Of a DNA stretch of 64,000 nucleotides, positions 42,270 through 51,781 are shown one piece after another; position 1 is the first letter of the stretch; the number at the start of each line of letters is the position of its first letter. The notes below the pieces were generated by a model. That model saw only the letters and a list, made by a program, of their open reading frames with translations, was not told the origin of the DNA and did no database searches. Both the position numbers and the translations under genes were made by a program. Origin of the DNA: Sphingobacteriales bacterium TSM_CSS (GTDB lineage Bacteria; Bacteroidota; Bacteroidia; Chitinophagales; UBA2359); assembly GCA_002212985.1 (NCBI GenBank), contig NBMY01000086.1:1-64000 (forward strand). The letters run 5' to 3'.

Positions 42270-45056
42270 ATGAACCAAATCAAAACACCCCGCTATGTCT
42301 TCTCTTTTAAAGAAGGCGACGGGAAGAACAAACACCTGCTTGGCGGTAAAGGCGCCAATTTGTGCGAAATGACTCAAATTGGGCTAAATGTGCCTCCGGG
42401 CTTTGTTATCAGTACCGAAGCCTGCCTTACATACCTTGCCCACCCTCAACGCCACCTGCCCCATACGGTAATGGAGGAAGTGCGCCGGCAAATGCAGGCA
42501 GTTGAAGCCGCAACAGGTAAAGCTTTTGGCAACCCCCAAAACCCGCTGCTGGTTTCTGTGCGCTCTGGTTCCGCTTTGTCAATGCCGGGCATGATGGATA
42601 CCATCTTAAACCTGGGGTTGAACGAGCAAACGCTTCAGGGGCTTATAAAACAAACCAATAATGAACGCTTTGGGTATGATGCCTATCGCCGTTTTATACA
42701 ACTCTTTGGCAAAGTTGCCCTTGGCGTGCCCGATGAAAAATTTGATGCCCACTTTGAGGAAGTAAAACATCAGGCGGGCGTAAAAAACGATATAGGACTG
42801 AGTGCCGCCGACCTTAAAGAGGTAAGCCAACGCTTTTTGGAAGTAGTGCGCGAACATACCGGAAAGCCGTTTCCACAAGATGTGTTTAACCAATTGGAAA
42901 TAGCTATTAAAGCGGTATTTAACTCTTGGATGGGAAAACGAGCCGTCGATTACCGCCGCGAATTTAAAATAACGCCTCAAATGGCTAACGGTACCGCCGT
43001 TAATGTGGTAGCTATGGTATTTGGCAATATGGGTAACGACAGCGCCACCGGTGTGGGCTTTACCCGCGACCCCGGTACCGGCGAAAACGCCATGTTTGGC
43101 GAGTACCTGATAAACGCACAGGGCGAAGATGTAGTAGCAGGCATACGAACCCCCAAACCGGTGTACCAATTAGAGGACGAAATGCCCGAAATGTACCGGC
43201 AATTGGCAGCATTGAGCCAAAAACTCGAAAATCATTACAGAGAAGTACAAGACTACGAATATACCATAGAAAAACAAGTACTGTACTGCCTGCAAACCCG
43301 AAACGGCAAAATGAACGCCACCGCCATGGTGCGCACATCGGTTGAGATGGTTAAGGAAGGGCTTATTACCAAAGAACAGGCATTGCTGCGCATTAAACCC
43401 GATATGCTGGAGCAATTGCTGCACCCCCGACTCGACCCCAAACACAAATACACGCCTCTGGCGCAAGGATTGCCGGCCTCTCCCGGAGCCGCATCGGGGC
43501 ATTGCGTATTTGATGCCGACCGAGCCGAAGCTTTGGGCAGGGCAGGTCAAAAAGTTATTCTGGTACGAGAAGAAACCAAACCCGAAGATATTCACGGCTT
43601 TTTTGCCTCGCAGGGCATTCTTACCAGCCGCGGCGGTAAAACCTCGCATGCGGCCGTAGTGGCACGTGGCATGGGTAAACCCTGTGTTGCCGGTGCCGAA
43701 GGTATTACTGTAGATGTAAAACTGCGTCTTGCAGTTGTGGGAGATACCGTGCTGCACGAAGGCGATGAAATTACCATTGACGGTGGAACCGGAATAGTTT
43801 ACCGAGGTACCATACCCACCGTGCCGCCCGTTTTTTCCGGTGAACTGAAAACCCTGCTTTCCTGGGCCGATGAAATTGCCACCTTAAAAGTAATGGCCAA
43901 CGCCGATACACCCGAAGCCGCCAAAAAAGCGGTTGAGTTTGGCGCAATGGGCATTGGGCTGTGCCGTACCGAGCGCATGTTTAACGCCTCCGACCGCCTG
44001 CCCATTGTGATTGATATGATTTTGGCAAACACTACCGATGAACGCATGCGCGCCCTTAACCGCTTGCTGCCCATTCAAAAGCAGGACTTTAAAGAAATTT
44101 TTACCGCCATGTCGCCACGGCCGGTTACCGTTCGCCTGCTCGACCCGCCCATACATGAATTTTTACCCGAAGCCGAACAACTGAACGAAGAACTGGCACA
44201 CCTGCACCAGTTGAAAACTACGGTACAGGGGGTCAACAACCTCTACAACAGCCTGCGCCTGATTAATGGCAGTGCCGATACCAATTTTACCAACGCATCG
44301 CCCTTTAATTCCGATGGCGAAGATTTGGTAAACCAAGCTATTGTTAAAAAAGAGCGAATGCTCAAAAAAGTGAAAGAACTGCACGAGGTTAACCCTATGC
44401 TTGGCCACAGAGGGGTGCGTTTGGGGCTTACTTTTCCCGAAATTTACCGTATGCAGATACAAGCCATTCTGGAAGCTGCCGCCGAATGCCAATTGGAAGG
44501 TATTGAAATTCACCCCGAAATAATGGTGCCGCAGGTATGTACCGCCGAAGAACTGGAGCAGGTAAATGTGCATGTGGAAGACATTAAAAAACAGGTTGAA
44601 GCCAAATACAAAGTATCGCCGGTGTTTAAATTCGGAACCATGATTGAGGTGGTTCGTGCCTGCATGGAAGCAGACGAACTGGCTAAAGTTGCCCAGTTTT
44701 TCTCTTTCGGAACCAATGACCTTACCCAAGCCACTTTCTCTTTCTCCAGAGAAGATGCCGAAAACAAATTCTTACCCCTTTACACACAGCAAAACATTTT
44801 GCACGATAACCCATTTGAGTCTATTGATACCAAAGGCGTTGGCAAACTCATGCGCATAACCGTTGAATGGGGCAGAAAAGCCCGACCCGACTTGAAAATC
44901 GGTATCTGCGGCGAACAGGGCGGACACCCCGAATCGATTCAGTTTTGCCACCACCTTGGATTGGACTACGTGTCTTGTTCATCGCCGCGTGTGCCTATTG
45001 CCCGATTGGCAGCCGCACATGCCAAATTAGGTGAGCGTACCTACACATCGGATTAA
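42270..45056 (+). CDS. ppdK: Pyruvate, phosphate dikinase
   Basis: This enzyme interconverts pyruvate, ATP and phosphate with phosphoenolpyruvate, AMP and pyrophosphate. I take the start as MNQIKTPRYVFSF (42270), giving 928 residues. Order: nucleotide-binding domain (GGKGANLCEMTQIGLNVPPG; FTRDPGTGEN); phosphohistidine domain with GGKTSHAAVVARGMGKPC and catalytic His460; C-terminal TIM-barrel PEP/pyruvate domain with GLCRTERMF, MLGHRGVRLG, FSFGTNDLTQ and catalytic Cys880 in GICGEQGGHP. All catalytic positions are intact. The gene stands alone, with a terminator after it. Confidence 0.96.
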   Translation: MNQIKTPRYVFSFKEGDGKNKHLLGGKGANLCEMTQIGLNVPPGFVISTEACLTYLAHPQRHLPHTVMEEVRRQMQAVEAATGKAFGNPQNPLLVSVRSGSALSMPGMMDTILNLGLNEQTLQGLIKQTNNERFGYDAYRRFIQLFGKVALGVPDEKFDAHFEEVKHQAGVKNDIGLSAADLKEVSQRFLEVVREHTGKPFPQDVFNQLEIAIKAVFNSWMGKRAVDYRREFKITPQMANGTAVNVVAMVFGNMGNDSATGVGFTRDPGTGENAMFGEYLINAQGEDVVAGIRTPKPVYQLEDEMPEMYRQLAALSQKLENHYREVQDYEYTIEKQVLYCLQTRNGKMNATAMVRTSVEMVKEGLITKEQALLRIKPDMLEQLLHPRLDPKHKYTPLAQGLPASPGAASGHCVFDADRAEALGRAGQKVILVREETKPEDIHGFFASQGILTSRGGKTSHAAVVARGMGKPCVAGAEGITVDVKLRLAVVGDTVLHEGDEITIDGGTGIVYRGTIPTVPPVFSGELKTLLSWADEIATLKVMANADTPEAAKKAVEFGAMGIGLCRTERMFNASDRLPIVIDMILANTTDERMRALNRLLPIQKQDFKEIFTAMSPRPVTVRLLDPPIHEFLPEAEQLNEELAHLHQLKTTVQGVNNLYNSLRLINGSADTNFTNASPFNSDGEDLVNQAIVKKERMLKKVKELHEVNPMLGHRGVRLGLTFPEIYRMQIQAILEAAAECQLEGIEIHPEIMVPQVCTAEELEQVNVHVEDIKKQVEAKYKVSPVFKFGTMIEVVRACMEADELAKVAQFFSFGTNDLTQATFSFSREDAENKFLPLYTQQNILHDNPFESIDTKGVGKLMRITVEWGRKARPDLKIGICGEQGGHPESIQFCHHLGLDYVSCSSPRVPIARLAAAHAKLGERTYTSD

Positions 45057-45088
45057 TCCCCGCAGGTGCCACTTCAGTAACCAACAAC

Positions 45089-45130
45089 AAACCCGCTGCT
45101 GTATGAAAAACGGCAGCGGGTTTGTGTTTT
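45089..45130. terminator. Terminator between convergent genes
   Basis: AAACCCGCTGC pairs with GCAGCGGGTTT, followed by GTGTTTT. It can serve ppdK and possibly the convergent minus-strand gene. Confidence 0.7.
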
Positions 45131-45152
45131 GTCTAATAATCAATTGGCTACG

Positions 45153-48100
45153 TTACTTAACTACACCAACACGGGCAGTATAAGTTTTATTTTCTGCCGT
45201 AACCTGTACGTAGTAGATGCCGGCAACCGGCGGCAATTGCAGATCAAGCACTTCGGCAAGTACATTCTTTTGGCTGTTTACCACTAATTGCCCCAAGGCA
45301 TTAAATACCTGTATTTCAACGGGTGTTACTTTGCTGAAATTCAGGTCAATAAAAATTTTGCCATCTGGGCTGGGGTTGGGAAACACGTTTACCAGCGGAT
45401 TGAACTCATTTCCGCCGGCAGGTTCATGCGTTCCGGTAATGTTTTCGCATTCAATGGCGTTGTACTCCATACCCAGGTTATATCCTATGGTAAACTGGTG
45501 TACAATGTTCATGCCGTAATCGGGTTCAAAGGTAAGGTAGTAGCCGCCGGCAGGGTTTTTAAGGCGCACCCAGCCGGTGCCGTCGCTGTTTGCCCACCAC
45601 GAAATGCCGTCTTGTCCGGTATCGTTAAACCGCAGGGTGTAGCAGCCGTCGGGCAGGTTAAAAACATCGTCGTAGGTGGTGTTGTTGGTCATGCCGGTAC
45701 GGGTATAAACCACATTGCCCTGGTCGTCGGTAACGGTGTAAGAGTTTTCAAATGCGGCGCTGTTGGTTCTGAAATACAGGCTTAATCCACTTTGGTACTG
45801 TGGTGGCAGGGTAAAGCGGGTTTCCATAAAGTTGTTGTTGAGGTATTGGTCGCCGCCAATTACGTAGTTGGGCTCGCTCAGTTCAACATAAAAAACCGGG
45901 TTATCGGGGTTCAGGTTGGTCCAGTTAAACAGGGGCAATGTAATTTCTGCTTCCTGCATAAAAGCCAGTTGTCCTTCCCATCGGAAATAACAGGGGAAAG
46001 CCTGTGCAATAGCATTCCAGGAGCGAACTCCGTAGGTAATGAGCACACTACGCAGGGTATCGGCACCGGTGTTGCGTATTTTTATGCGAGGGTTATCGCA
46101 AACAGGATTTTTTCGGCGGTGCATATCTTCTATGCTGGGGTTTATGATGTCTTCAACAGATGCATCGAGTTGGTAGTTTGGCTGGCTGTAGCTGATAAGG
46201 TGTGCGGCCAGCACATAATTGCCATAGGGAGTGGGCGAAGTTTGAATGTCGTAATCAAAATTTACGGTTTCGCCCGGATTTACAAACGGGGTAAGTTCAT
46301 GGTCGTAGGTTTTTACAATAGCGCCCGGACACCAGCCGCCACGGTCGTAAATCCAGGTTCCGCCCTGTGGATACACAAAGTTGTCGGAGCATTCATTCCA
46401 CAAATACCAGTTAAAACGCTGTACGCCGTCAATTTTAAACTTGTGGAATTTGGGACAAAATTCGGCACAATTTTCGGAGGTTGCGCCAAAGCCGTGCCCG
46501 CTGGTTCGGGTTTTAATTCTAAACATGGAGGCATTTTGCGGCAGGGTTATGTTGGTAGGCGCCAGTTGTGCATTGGTAAGCATGGCGGCATAATCGTAGC
46601 TGGCATCGGGGTATATTTGTTTGAGGCCAAGCACGTTTCGGGGGGGCGTTCCTTTTATGAACAAAAATTTCAAATCGAGCAATTCCTGATTGTTTCCGGC
46701 TCTAAGGTCAACGGTTCCGCGCAGCAGCGGGGCGTAATCGGTTACATCAAAAATCCAGCGCGTACCTTCGGGGCCAAGATCGAGGTTGATGCCGTAGGGG
46801 GTAATATAGCGACCCATTTCATACGTAACGGTGTTGCTGTAATACTCATGGTCGTTGCGCACAATGGTAACTTCGGGCAGAACCAGCGTAGAGTCCACTT
46901 TTACCCCGTTTAACCAGGTGTAGGTATAAATATTAGCCGGCCAGGCATAAAAGGAATCGGTAGGTATGGAAGGATGGTTAGGCGCATCATCCAGAATAAT
47001 GCCGGTTGAGCCCGGATTTTGGTACAGCACAATATAAGCCATATCATTTTCTTCGGTTTCTTCGCTGATGAGGGTGTTGATAACCGATTCGTATTCACCC
47101 TGTTCAAATACCACATTGGGTCGCAGGTTTGTTTGTGCAATATTCCAAACAATATCCGAAGGGTTTATTTTTTTCCATTGCGGATAGCCGTTCATGGCGC
47201 CATGGTTGGCATTGGCGGTAACATCGGTAAGTGTGGTTCCGCTGCTTTGGTTCATGGGGTAATAGCCAATGAGGTTGGCATAGTCGGGGTGAGTGTTGTC
47301 AATGGTTTTGTTTACCCATGCAGCAATGGTAGCCTGCGGAAGCGCCTTGTTAAAAATGGCAAATTCTTTCATGCGTCCGTTGTAATAATCGCCGGGGTTG
47401 GTGGTATTTGCACCAATTCCTATATAAAATCGGGTAATACCTTCCATGGTTTTGTATTTGGCGGAGCCGGAGTGCCATAAAACGCCGTTTTTGTAAATAT
47501 ACATCATGCCGGTTGCGGCGTTTTTGGTAAAAGCCCAGTGCACCCATTGACCTTCGTATTCATTGGCGGTGGCGGCTTTTTCAATACGGTCGTAAGAACT
47601 GCCGCTGCTGTTGCCGGCATCCCAGTAAATACTGCCGTTGCTCCAGGGCAGGTGAACGTTGAGTACGCGGTTATTGTTGGCATCAACGCCTTCAAAATTA
47701 TAGTTGTTTTTAGGTTGCACATCGGGGTTGCCATAAGTCCAGAAACTAATGGTAACTTCATTGGATAAAGTACCAACGGCATTTACCGGAATGTCTATAT
47801 AATCGGCGCCTTTAAAATCGAGGCAATACTCTGCTTGTTCCGATTCTATACCCGATGCAAAAGCGGTTTCTTCGGCAAGCAAGGTATTGCCCGAACCGGC
47901 ATCGGTATTGTTATAGGTAAATTCTACGGCAATATTTGATGTGCCGTTCCACGAAAAGGGGGTGCTGAACTGCAAAGATTGCCAGCCCGAAGCGGCGAAG
48001 GAAGTATTGAGGTGGTACACTTCAATAAAATCGGAGGTTTCGTAGTCATCGGGGCTAAGGGTGGTATTAAAAGTATGCTTCATTTTAATGGTCAGGTTGC

Positions 48101-48752
48101 GCAGTTCGGTTCCCGGCGTTTCAACTTGCAATTGGAGCCCGGTAATATCGCCGCCTGTAAGTCCGGCAGCGGTTAGTTCACTGGCACGCCAGAGGAACTG
48201 GCTTCGGCGGGTGGTGGCTGTGCCCAGCATGTCGGCGTTTTGCTGTGTACCTGCCCCTACAGTTGCCGTATTGAGCGAAATAGTGTTGTTATGTACTATT
48301 TGTTGTTGTTCTGTTTGGTAAATGGTAAAGGTTGGCTGGTTGGTATATTGCAGCAGACTTGGCGTTGCGCCGTTAATGGTGTAATTGGGCTGACTTTTGA
48401 AGGTAGAATCCACAAGTCCGTCGTGGTTGGTAACGGCAAAGTAGGTAATATAGTCCCACTCGCCGCAGGGGTACGAGTCGGCATTGGTAGCGGGGTCGCA
48501 TTTAAGGGTTTGGTACATCAGCACTTTTTCATAGGTTTCAGAACCATCGGGGAAAGTAAAAGTACCCAAATAGGGAGCGCCCCAACCAATGGGGCTGGGG
48601 TCGTTAAAGGTAAAAGTTTGGACCAATACTGTATCGCCGGGTTGGCGTTGGGCTTTTAGAGAACCTGCACATAACAGCAGGAAAAAAAATAGGGCAAAAT
48701 TGGCATGAAGCAGATTGTCCGAAATGAGGGAGAGAGTGTATTTTTTCTTCAT
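45153..48752 (-). CDS. Secreted PNGase F-like protein with LamG domain, T9SS type A
   Basis: This 1199-residue protein has a signal peptide (about 1-34, GSLKAQ). Residues 42-110 (DTVLVQTFTFNDPSPIGWGA; YEKVLMYQTLKCD; CGEWDYITYF) match the N-terminal region of peptide-N-glycosidase F-like proteins. A LamG/concanavalin domain occupies about 308-480 (LDFKGADYIDIPVN; GQWVHWAFTKNAATG). A second PNGase-like part follows (HGFGATSENCAEFCPKFHKF). The T9SS type A domain (VNVFPNPSPDGKIFIDLNFS) ends the protein. The predicted role is extracellular glycoprotein binding or deglycosylation; catalytic residues could not be verified by eye. Confidence 0.78.
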   Translation of the reverse strand: MKKKYTLSLISDNLLHANFALFFFLLLCAGSLKAQRQPGDTVLVQTFTFNDPSPIGWGAPYLGTFTFPDGSETYEKVLMYQTLKCDPATNADSYPCGEWDYITYFAVTNHDGLVDSTFKSQPNYTINGATPSLLQYTNQPTFTIYQTEQQQIVHNNTISLNTATVGAGTQQNADMLGTATTRRSQFLWRASELTAAGLTGGDITGLQLQVETPGTELRNLTIKMKHTFNTTLSPDDYETSDFIEVYHLNTSFAASGWQSLQFSTPFSWNGTSNIAVEFTYNNTDAGSGNTLLAEETAFASGIESEQAEYCLDFKGADYIDIPVNAVGTLSNEVTISFWTYGNPDVQPKNNYNFEGVDANNNRVLNVHLPWSNGSIYWDAGNSSGSSYDRIEKAATANEYEGQWVHWAFTKNAATGMMYIYKNGVLWHSGSAKYKTMEGITRFYIGIGANTTNPGDYYNGRMKEFAIFNKALPQATIAAWVNKTIDNTHPDYANLIGYYPMNQSSGTTLTDVTANANHGAMNGYPQWKKINPSDIVWNIAQTNLRPNVVFEQGEYESVINTLISEETEENDMAYIVLYQNPGSTGIILDDAPNHPSIPTDSFYAWPANIYTYTWLNGVKVDSTLVLPEVTIVRNDHEYYSNTVTYEMGRYITPYGINLDLGPEGTRWIFDVTDYAPLLRGTVDLRAGNNQELLDLKFLFIKGTPPRNVLGLKQIYPDASYDYAAMLTNAQLAPTNITLPQNASMFRIKTRTSGHGFGATSENCAEFCPKFHKFKIDGVQRFNWYLWNECSDNFVYPQGGTWIYDRGGWCPGAIVKTYDHELTPFVNPGETVNFDYDIQTSPTPYGNYVLAAHLISYSQPNYQLDASVEDIINPSIEDMHRRKNPVCDNPRIKIRNTGADTLRSVLITYGVRSWNAIAQAFPCYFRWEGQLAFMQEAEITLPLFNWTNLNPDNPVFYVELSEPNYVIGGDQYLNNNFMETRFTLPPQYQSGLSLYFRTNSAAFENSYTVTDDQGNVVYTRTGMTNNTTYDDVFNLPDGCYTLRFNDTGQDGISWWANSDGTGWVRLKNPAGGYYLTFEPDYGMNIVHQFTIGYNLGMEYNAIECENITGTHEPAGGNEFNPLVNVFPNPSPDGKIFIDLNFSKVTPVEIQVFNALGQLVVNSQKNVLAEVLDLQLPPVAGIYYVQVTAENKTYTARVGVVK

Positions 48753-48808
48753 AAATTATGGGTTTGGCAAATAGTTAAATGAAATGCTTTACTTAATTTG
48801 CAATGTTA

Positions 48809-49435
48809 TTAGCTGTAATAATTTTTAAGGGTGGGGTCGTCTTCGTAGGCGGCGCCTATATGGCAAAGGTGGTCCAGCATTTCAGCAAACAGGTCGAACA
48901 ATAGTTGCAGTTGTTCAAGGTCTTTCATGACACCGCGCACTTTAAACTCCAGTTGATCAACATTTTTCGGATACGGGTTAATGAATGCATCGGTAGTAGC
49001 TCTGTTTACGGTAATTTTTACCTGTGGCAGCATTTTAATGATGGTTCGAATTCGCTCATTGGAGAAAAATTTCCACAGTTTATAATCGTCGTTACCCTTA
49101 ATAATAAAATCGTAGTCAAACTCTTCATCGGTACCGGTTTCAATGTCTTCTGCTCCAAAAAATGTGGCAATGTCAGAGAAAAAAGTGCGCCGGAAAACGG
49201 TAAACCTAAATCCGTCTTTGTTAATATAGGGAGCCCTCATTCGGGTGAACCTGATATGGGTATTGTTGGTGTGAACCACGTAAGTATCTAATATAATGGT
49301 CCACTCTTTATGGCAAACCACCACTTGGTCTTTACCAAACCAGCCGCCGTCAATAAATTCACCGCCAATGCGCTCGCTCAGCAGGCGCCAGATTTCTTTT
49401 TTACTTGGGCCAAACAACTGTCGTAGTAGTTCCAT
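48809..49435 (-). CDS. Conserved hypothetical protein
   Basis: This 208-residue soluble protein has no signal peptide or membrane segment. It has a mixed alpha/beta pattern: MELLRQLFGPSKKEIWRLLS, ERIGGEFIDGGWFGKDQVVV, RMRAPYINKDGFRFTVFRR, then a helical C-terminus (LEQLQLLFDLFAEMLDHL). I recognise it as a type commonly seen in Bacteroidota but cannot assign a family function. It is transcribed toward the PNGase-like gene, 56 bases before the latter's start. Confidence 0.6.
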   Translation of the reverse strand: MELLRQLFGPSKKEIWRLLSERIGGEFIDGGWFGKDQVVVCHKEWTIILDTYVVHTNNTHIRFTRMRAPYINKDGFRFTVFRRTFFSDIATFFGAEDIETGTDEEFDYDFIIKGNDDYKLWKFFSNERIRTIIKMLPQVKITVNRATTDAFINPYPKNVDQLEFKVRGVMKDLEQLQLLFDLFAEMLDHLCHIGAAYEDDPTLKNYYS

Positions 49436-49546
49436 AAAACGGGAGTTCTTTACCTTGTGATAAAATTAAGCAAAGTGCTGCACAAAGAAAGCAAAAAAAC
49501 TGCTTTTTTATGCTATTCTTGCAACTACTTCGACTGAAACTCCGTT

Positions 49547-50173
49547 TTACGGCAGTTCCATAATGGTGTGGTACAGCAACCGTATGCCGAATACCAGCAG
49601 CAGCAGTCCTATAAACCGAAACATACGAATAAGCCACCGTTCATGTAAGATGCCCGATAACTTGGCTGCAAAAACAGCTTTCAGCAAGTCGGTGAGCAAA
49701 ATGCAGGTTAAAGTGCCTGAAAGATATAGGAACAGGTTGCTCCCAAACCCGTATTTACCCGATGCCACCCCTATAATGCCCAGCCAAATGGCAAATACAA
49801 CAGGGTTAACAAAGTTTACCAGAAACCCTTTGGCAAATGCCGTAACATAGCGCCCCTTTTGCAGGATTATTTCAGATGAAGCTTTGCCGGCAGCGTTTCC
49901 GGGTTTAAGAAGGTAATTGAAGCCAAACAGCAACAACAACACAGAACCCAATAATCCAAGGTAGTAACTATTGCCGTTGCCGGCAAGCATTTCCGATGCC
50001 CCATAGGCGCAAAGCAGTACACAAATAACATCGCTGCTAAAAATGCCAAGCACTGTCCATACGCCCGTTGCTACCCCCTGCCGAATGGAAATGGCAAGCA
50101 ACGTAAAAAAAACCGGACCCACAATAAAGGTTAACAGCAAACCGGCTCCAAAACCTTCAAAAAACGGCATCAT
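49547..50173 (-). CDS. LysE/RhtB-family transporter
   Basis: This 208-residue inner-membrane protein has about six hydrophobic segments. MMPFFEGFGAGLLLTFIVGP carries the GxxxxxxxGP pattern of the LysE superfamily. NFVNPVVFAIWLGIIG near 115-130 and the C-terminal segment MFRFIGLLLLVFGIRLLYH fit too. Members export amino acids or related metabolites; the substrate is unknown. Two adjacent ATGs (50173 and 50170) are possible starts. Confidence 0.78.
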   Translation of the reverse strand: MMPFFEGFGAGLLLTFIVGPVFFTLLAISIRQGVATGVWTVLGIFSSDVICVLLCAYGASEMLAGNGNSYYLGLLGSVLLLLFGFNYLLKPGNAAGKASSEIILQKGRYVTAFAKGFLVNFVNPVVFAIWLGIIGVASGKYGFGSNLFLYLSGTLTCILLTDLLKAVFAAKLSGILHERWLIRMFRFIGLLLLVFGIRLLYHTIMELP

Positions 50174-50230
50174 GCTTTGTTGGATATAGCTTTAAAAGGG
50201 GTAAGAAATGTTTAAGGCAGAAATTCGTTT

Positions 50231-51001
50231 TCAGGGAAACTGCTTTTTGGTTTCGTTCCAAATCAAATCCATTTCGGCAAGCGTCATATTACTGAGTTGT
50301 TTACCCATTTCCTGAACGGCACTTTCCATGAGCATAAACCGCGACCTGAATTTTTTGTTGGTTTTTTCCAGCGCATTTTCGGGGTCTATGTCCAGAAAAC
50401 GGGCATAATTTACCAGTGCAAACAGCACATCGCCAAATTCCTTTGTTTGTTCGGTTTTATTGCCGTTTTGCATCGCTTCTTCCAGTTCATGTAACTCCTC
50501 TTTTACCTTGTCCCAAACTTGGTGCGAGGCTTCCCAGTCAAAACCCACCTTGCGCGCTTTGCTCTGAATTTGAACCGCTTTAATGAGCGCCGGAAGCGAA
50601 ACCGGAACCCCCTCCAATGCCGATTTTTTACCTTCTGCCAACTTCATTTGCTCCCAATTGCGTTTTACCTCCTCCTCGTTTGCTACCGTTACATTGCCGT
50701 AAATATGCGGGTGCCGCCTGATGAGTTTTTCGCAAAGGGCGGTAATAATAGTTTCAATGTCAAACAGGTGCTGCTCTTCGCCTATTTTGGCATAAAACAC
50801 AATATGCAACAGCAGGTCGCCCAATTCTTCCTGAATGCTTTTGGGGTTATTTTCGGTTATGGCATCGGCCAACTCGTAGGTTTCTTCAATGGTAAGCGGG
50901 CGAAGCGATTCTAAGGTTTGTTTGCGGTCCCACGGGCATTTTTCCCGAAGGTCGTTCATGATGTGCAGTAGCCGTTCAAAGGCTGCCAGTTTTTGTTGCA
51001 T
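50231..51001 (-). CDS. mazG: MazG nucleoside triphosphate pyrophosphohydrolase
   Basis: It starts at MQQKLAAFERLLHIMNDLRE (51001), giving 256 residues; a longer frame from 51040 has no family support. Two tandem MazG units are visible. The first has CPWDRKQTLESLRPLTIEET, YELADAI and ELGDLLLHIVFYAKIGEE; the second has KEELHELEEAM and FGDVLFALVNYARFLDID, providing the Glu/Asp clusters that bind Mg2+. The enzyme hydrolyses (d)NTPs to the monophosphate and pyrophosphate, cleaning the nucleotide pool. Confidence 0.92.
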   Translation of the reverse strand: MQQKLAAFERLLHIMNDLREKCPWDRKQTLESLRPLTIEETYELADAITENNPKSIQEELGDLLLHIVFYAKIGEEQHLFDIETIITALCEKLIRRHPHIYGNVTVANEEEVKRNWEQMKLAEGKKSALEGVPVSLPALIKAVQIQSKARKVGFDWEASHQVWDKVKEELHELEEAMQNGNKTEQTKEFGDVLFALVNYARFLDIDPENALEKTNKKFRSRFMLMESAVQEMGKQLSNMTLAEMDLIWNETKKQFP

Positions 51002-51073
51002 AACAGATTGGGTTAAGTAGCAAAACGGGTAGGTTTGCAATTAATTTGGGGCAAAAGTACGTCAATTTAAACT

Positions 51074-51081
51074 TAACTTTG
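51074..51081 (+). promoter_or_regulatory. Candidate -7 box
   Basis: TAACTTTG matches TAnnTTTG, 34 bases before the ATG at 51115. A TTTG lies further upstream (51045-51048) at a spacing of 25 bases, longer than usual. Confidence 0.5.
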
Positions 51082-51114
51082 CACTCAAACGTTTACTAAC
51101 TAAATCTTTACACC

Positions 51115-51327
51115 ATGTTTCTGGCAACTTTGCTACTTAGTATTGCATTAATGACTTTGGTAGTTACAGGTATAGGGCTTCGTATTTTATTGGTAAAAGA
51201 CGGTCAATTCAGAGGCACCTGCGCTAACAACAACCCAATGCTGGAAGAAAAAATAGGAAAGTGCACCGTTTGCGGCCGCAGCGCCGGCGAAGCCTGTAAA
51301 GCCGATGAGGTAAAACAGGGCGCTTAA
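51115..51327 (+). CDS. Small membrane-anchored Cys-rich protein
   Basis: This 70-residue protein has one N-terminal membrane segment (LATLLLSIALMTLVVTGIGL) and a soluble tail with four Cys residues: GTCANNN, then KCTVCGRSAGEAC. The CxxC plus downstream Cys could bind zinc or an iron-sulfur cluster. It resembles small 'membrane or secreted' proteins of Bacteroidota of unknown role. It has its own likely promoter and is divergent from mazG. Confidence 0.65.
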   Translation: MFLATLLLSIALMTLVVTGIGLRILLVKDGQFRGTCANNNPMLEEKIGKCTVCGRSAGEACKADEVKQGA

Positions 51328-51440
51328 AGCGGCAATTAATTCTGTTTGTTAAAACTCACCATTGCAAAATAGCGATAGTCTTACCTTTAAGAAGATAAAT
51401 TGCTTTTTTGTTTAAATCTTTTTAAACGCCAAACTGCCGT

Positions 51441-51704
51441 TTATTTTTTCCAGCGCTGCAACTGCGGTATGTGCATGGTATAGAGGTAGCGGGTAAAAAG
51501 CCAATAGCCCTGCTTTTTAAGTTGTGCTCTTACAAACTCCTGCATTTCTTTGGCAGAGGTAAAGTTGCCAATAAAAGCGCCGTTTTCGTAACAATAGCTG
51601 CAATATTTTGCGCTTTTAGAGCCATCGGCATTGGTGCCGCCGTGGTTGGGGTCTTTCTCTAAGGGCATTCCGCAACTTTGGCAAAATTTATCAAGATTTC
51701 CCAT
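51441..51704 (-). CDS. Zinc-ribbon domain protein
   Basis: It starts at MGNLDKFCQSCGMPLEKDPN (51704), giving 87 residues; the frame opens earlier at 51743 but without support. CQSCGMPL and KYCSYCYENGAF provide two CxxC pairs and match the putative zinc-ribbon family PF12674, usually found as short cytoplasmic proteins of unknown role. The C-terminal half is basic and aromatic (KKQGYWLFTRYLY). It is the gene just downstream of the large conflict-system protein, but on the same strand with an independent start. Confidence 0.75.
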   Translation of the reverse strand: MGNLDKFCQSCGMPLEKDPNHGGTNADGSKSAKYCSYCYENGAFIGNFTSAKEMQEFVRAQLKKQGYWLFTRYLYTMHIPQLQRWKK

Positions 51705-51781
51705 AATGTTATGTTGAGTTAATTTTGTCTTTGAAAAATGCAAAGTTACGTAAACAAACTGTTAAACAGAAACAGCAAATA

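Noticed and set aside
43170..44729. Minus-strand frames of up to 195 codons inside ppdK
   Set aside because: They are antisense shadows of a fully intact conserved enzyme.
46313..47782. Long plus- and minus-strand open frames inside the PNGase-like gene
   Set aside because: They are antisense or shifted frames in a gene with clear domains; the GC-rich third positions keep other frames open.
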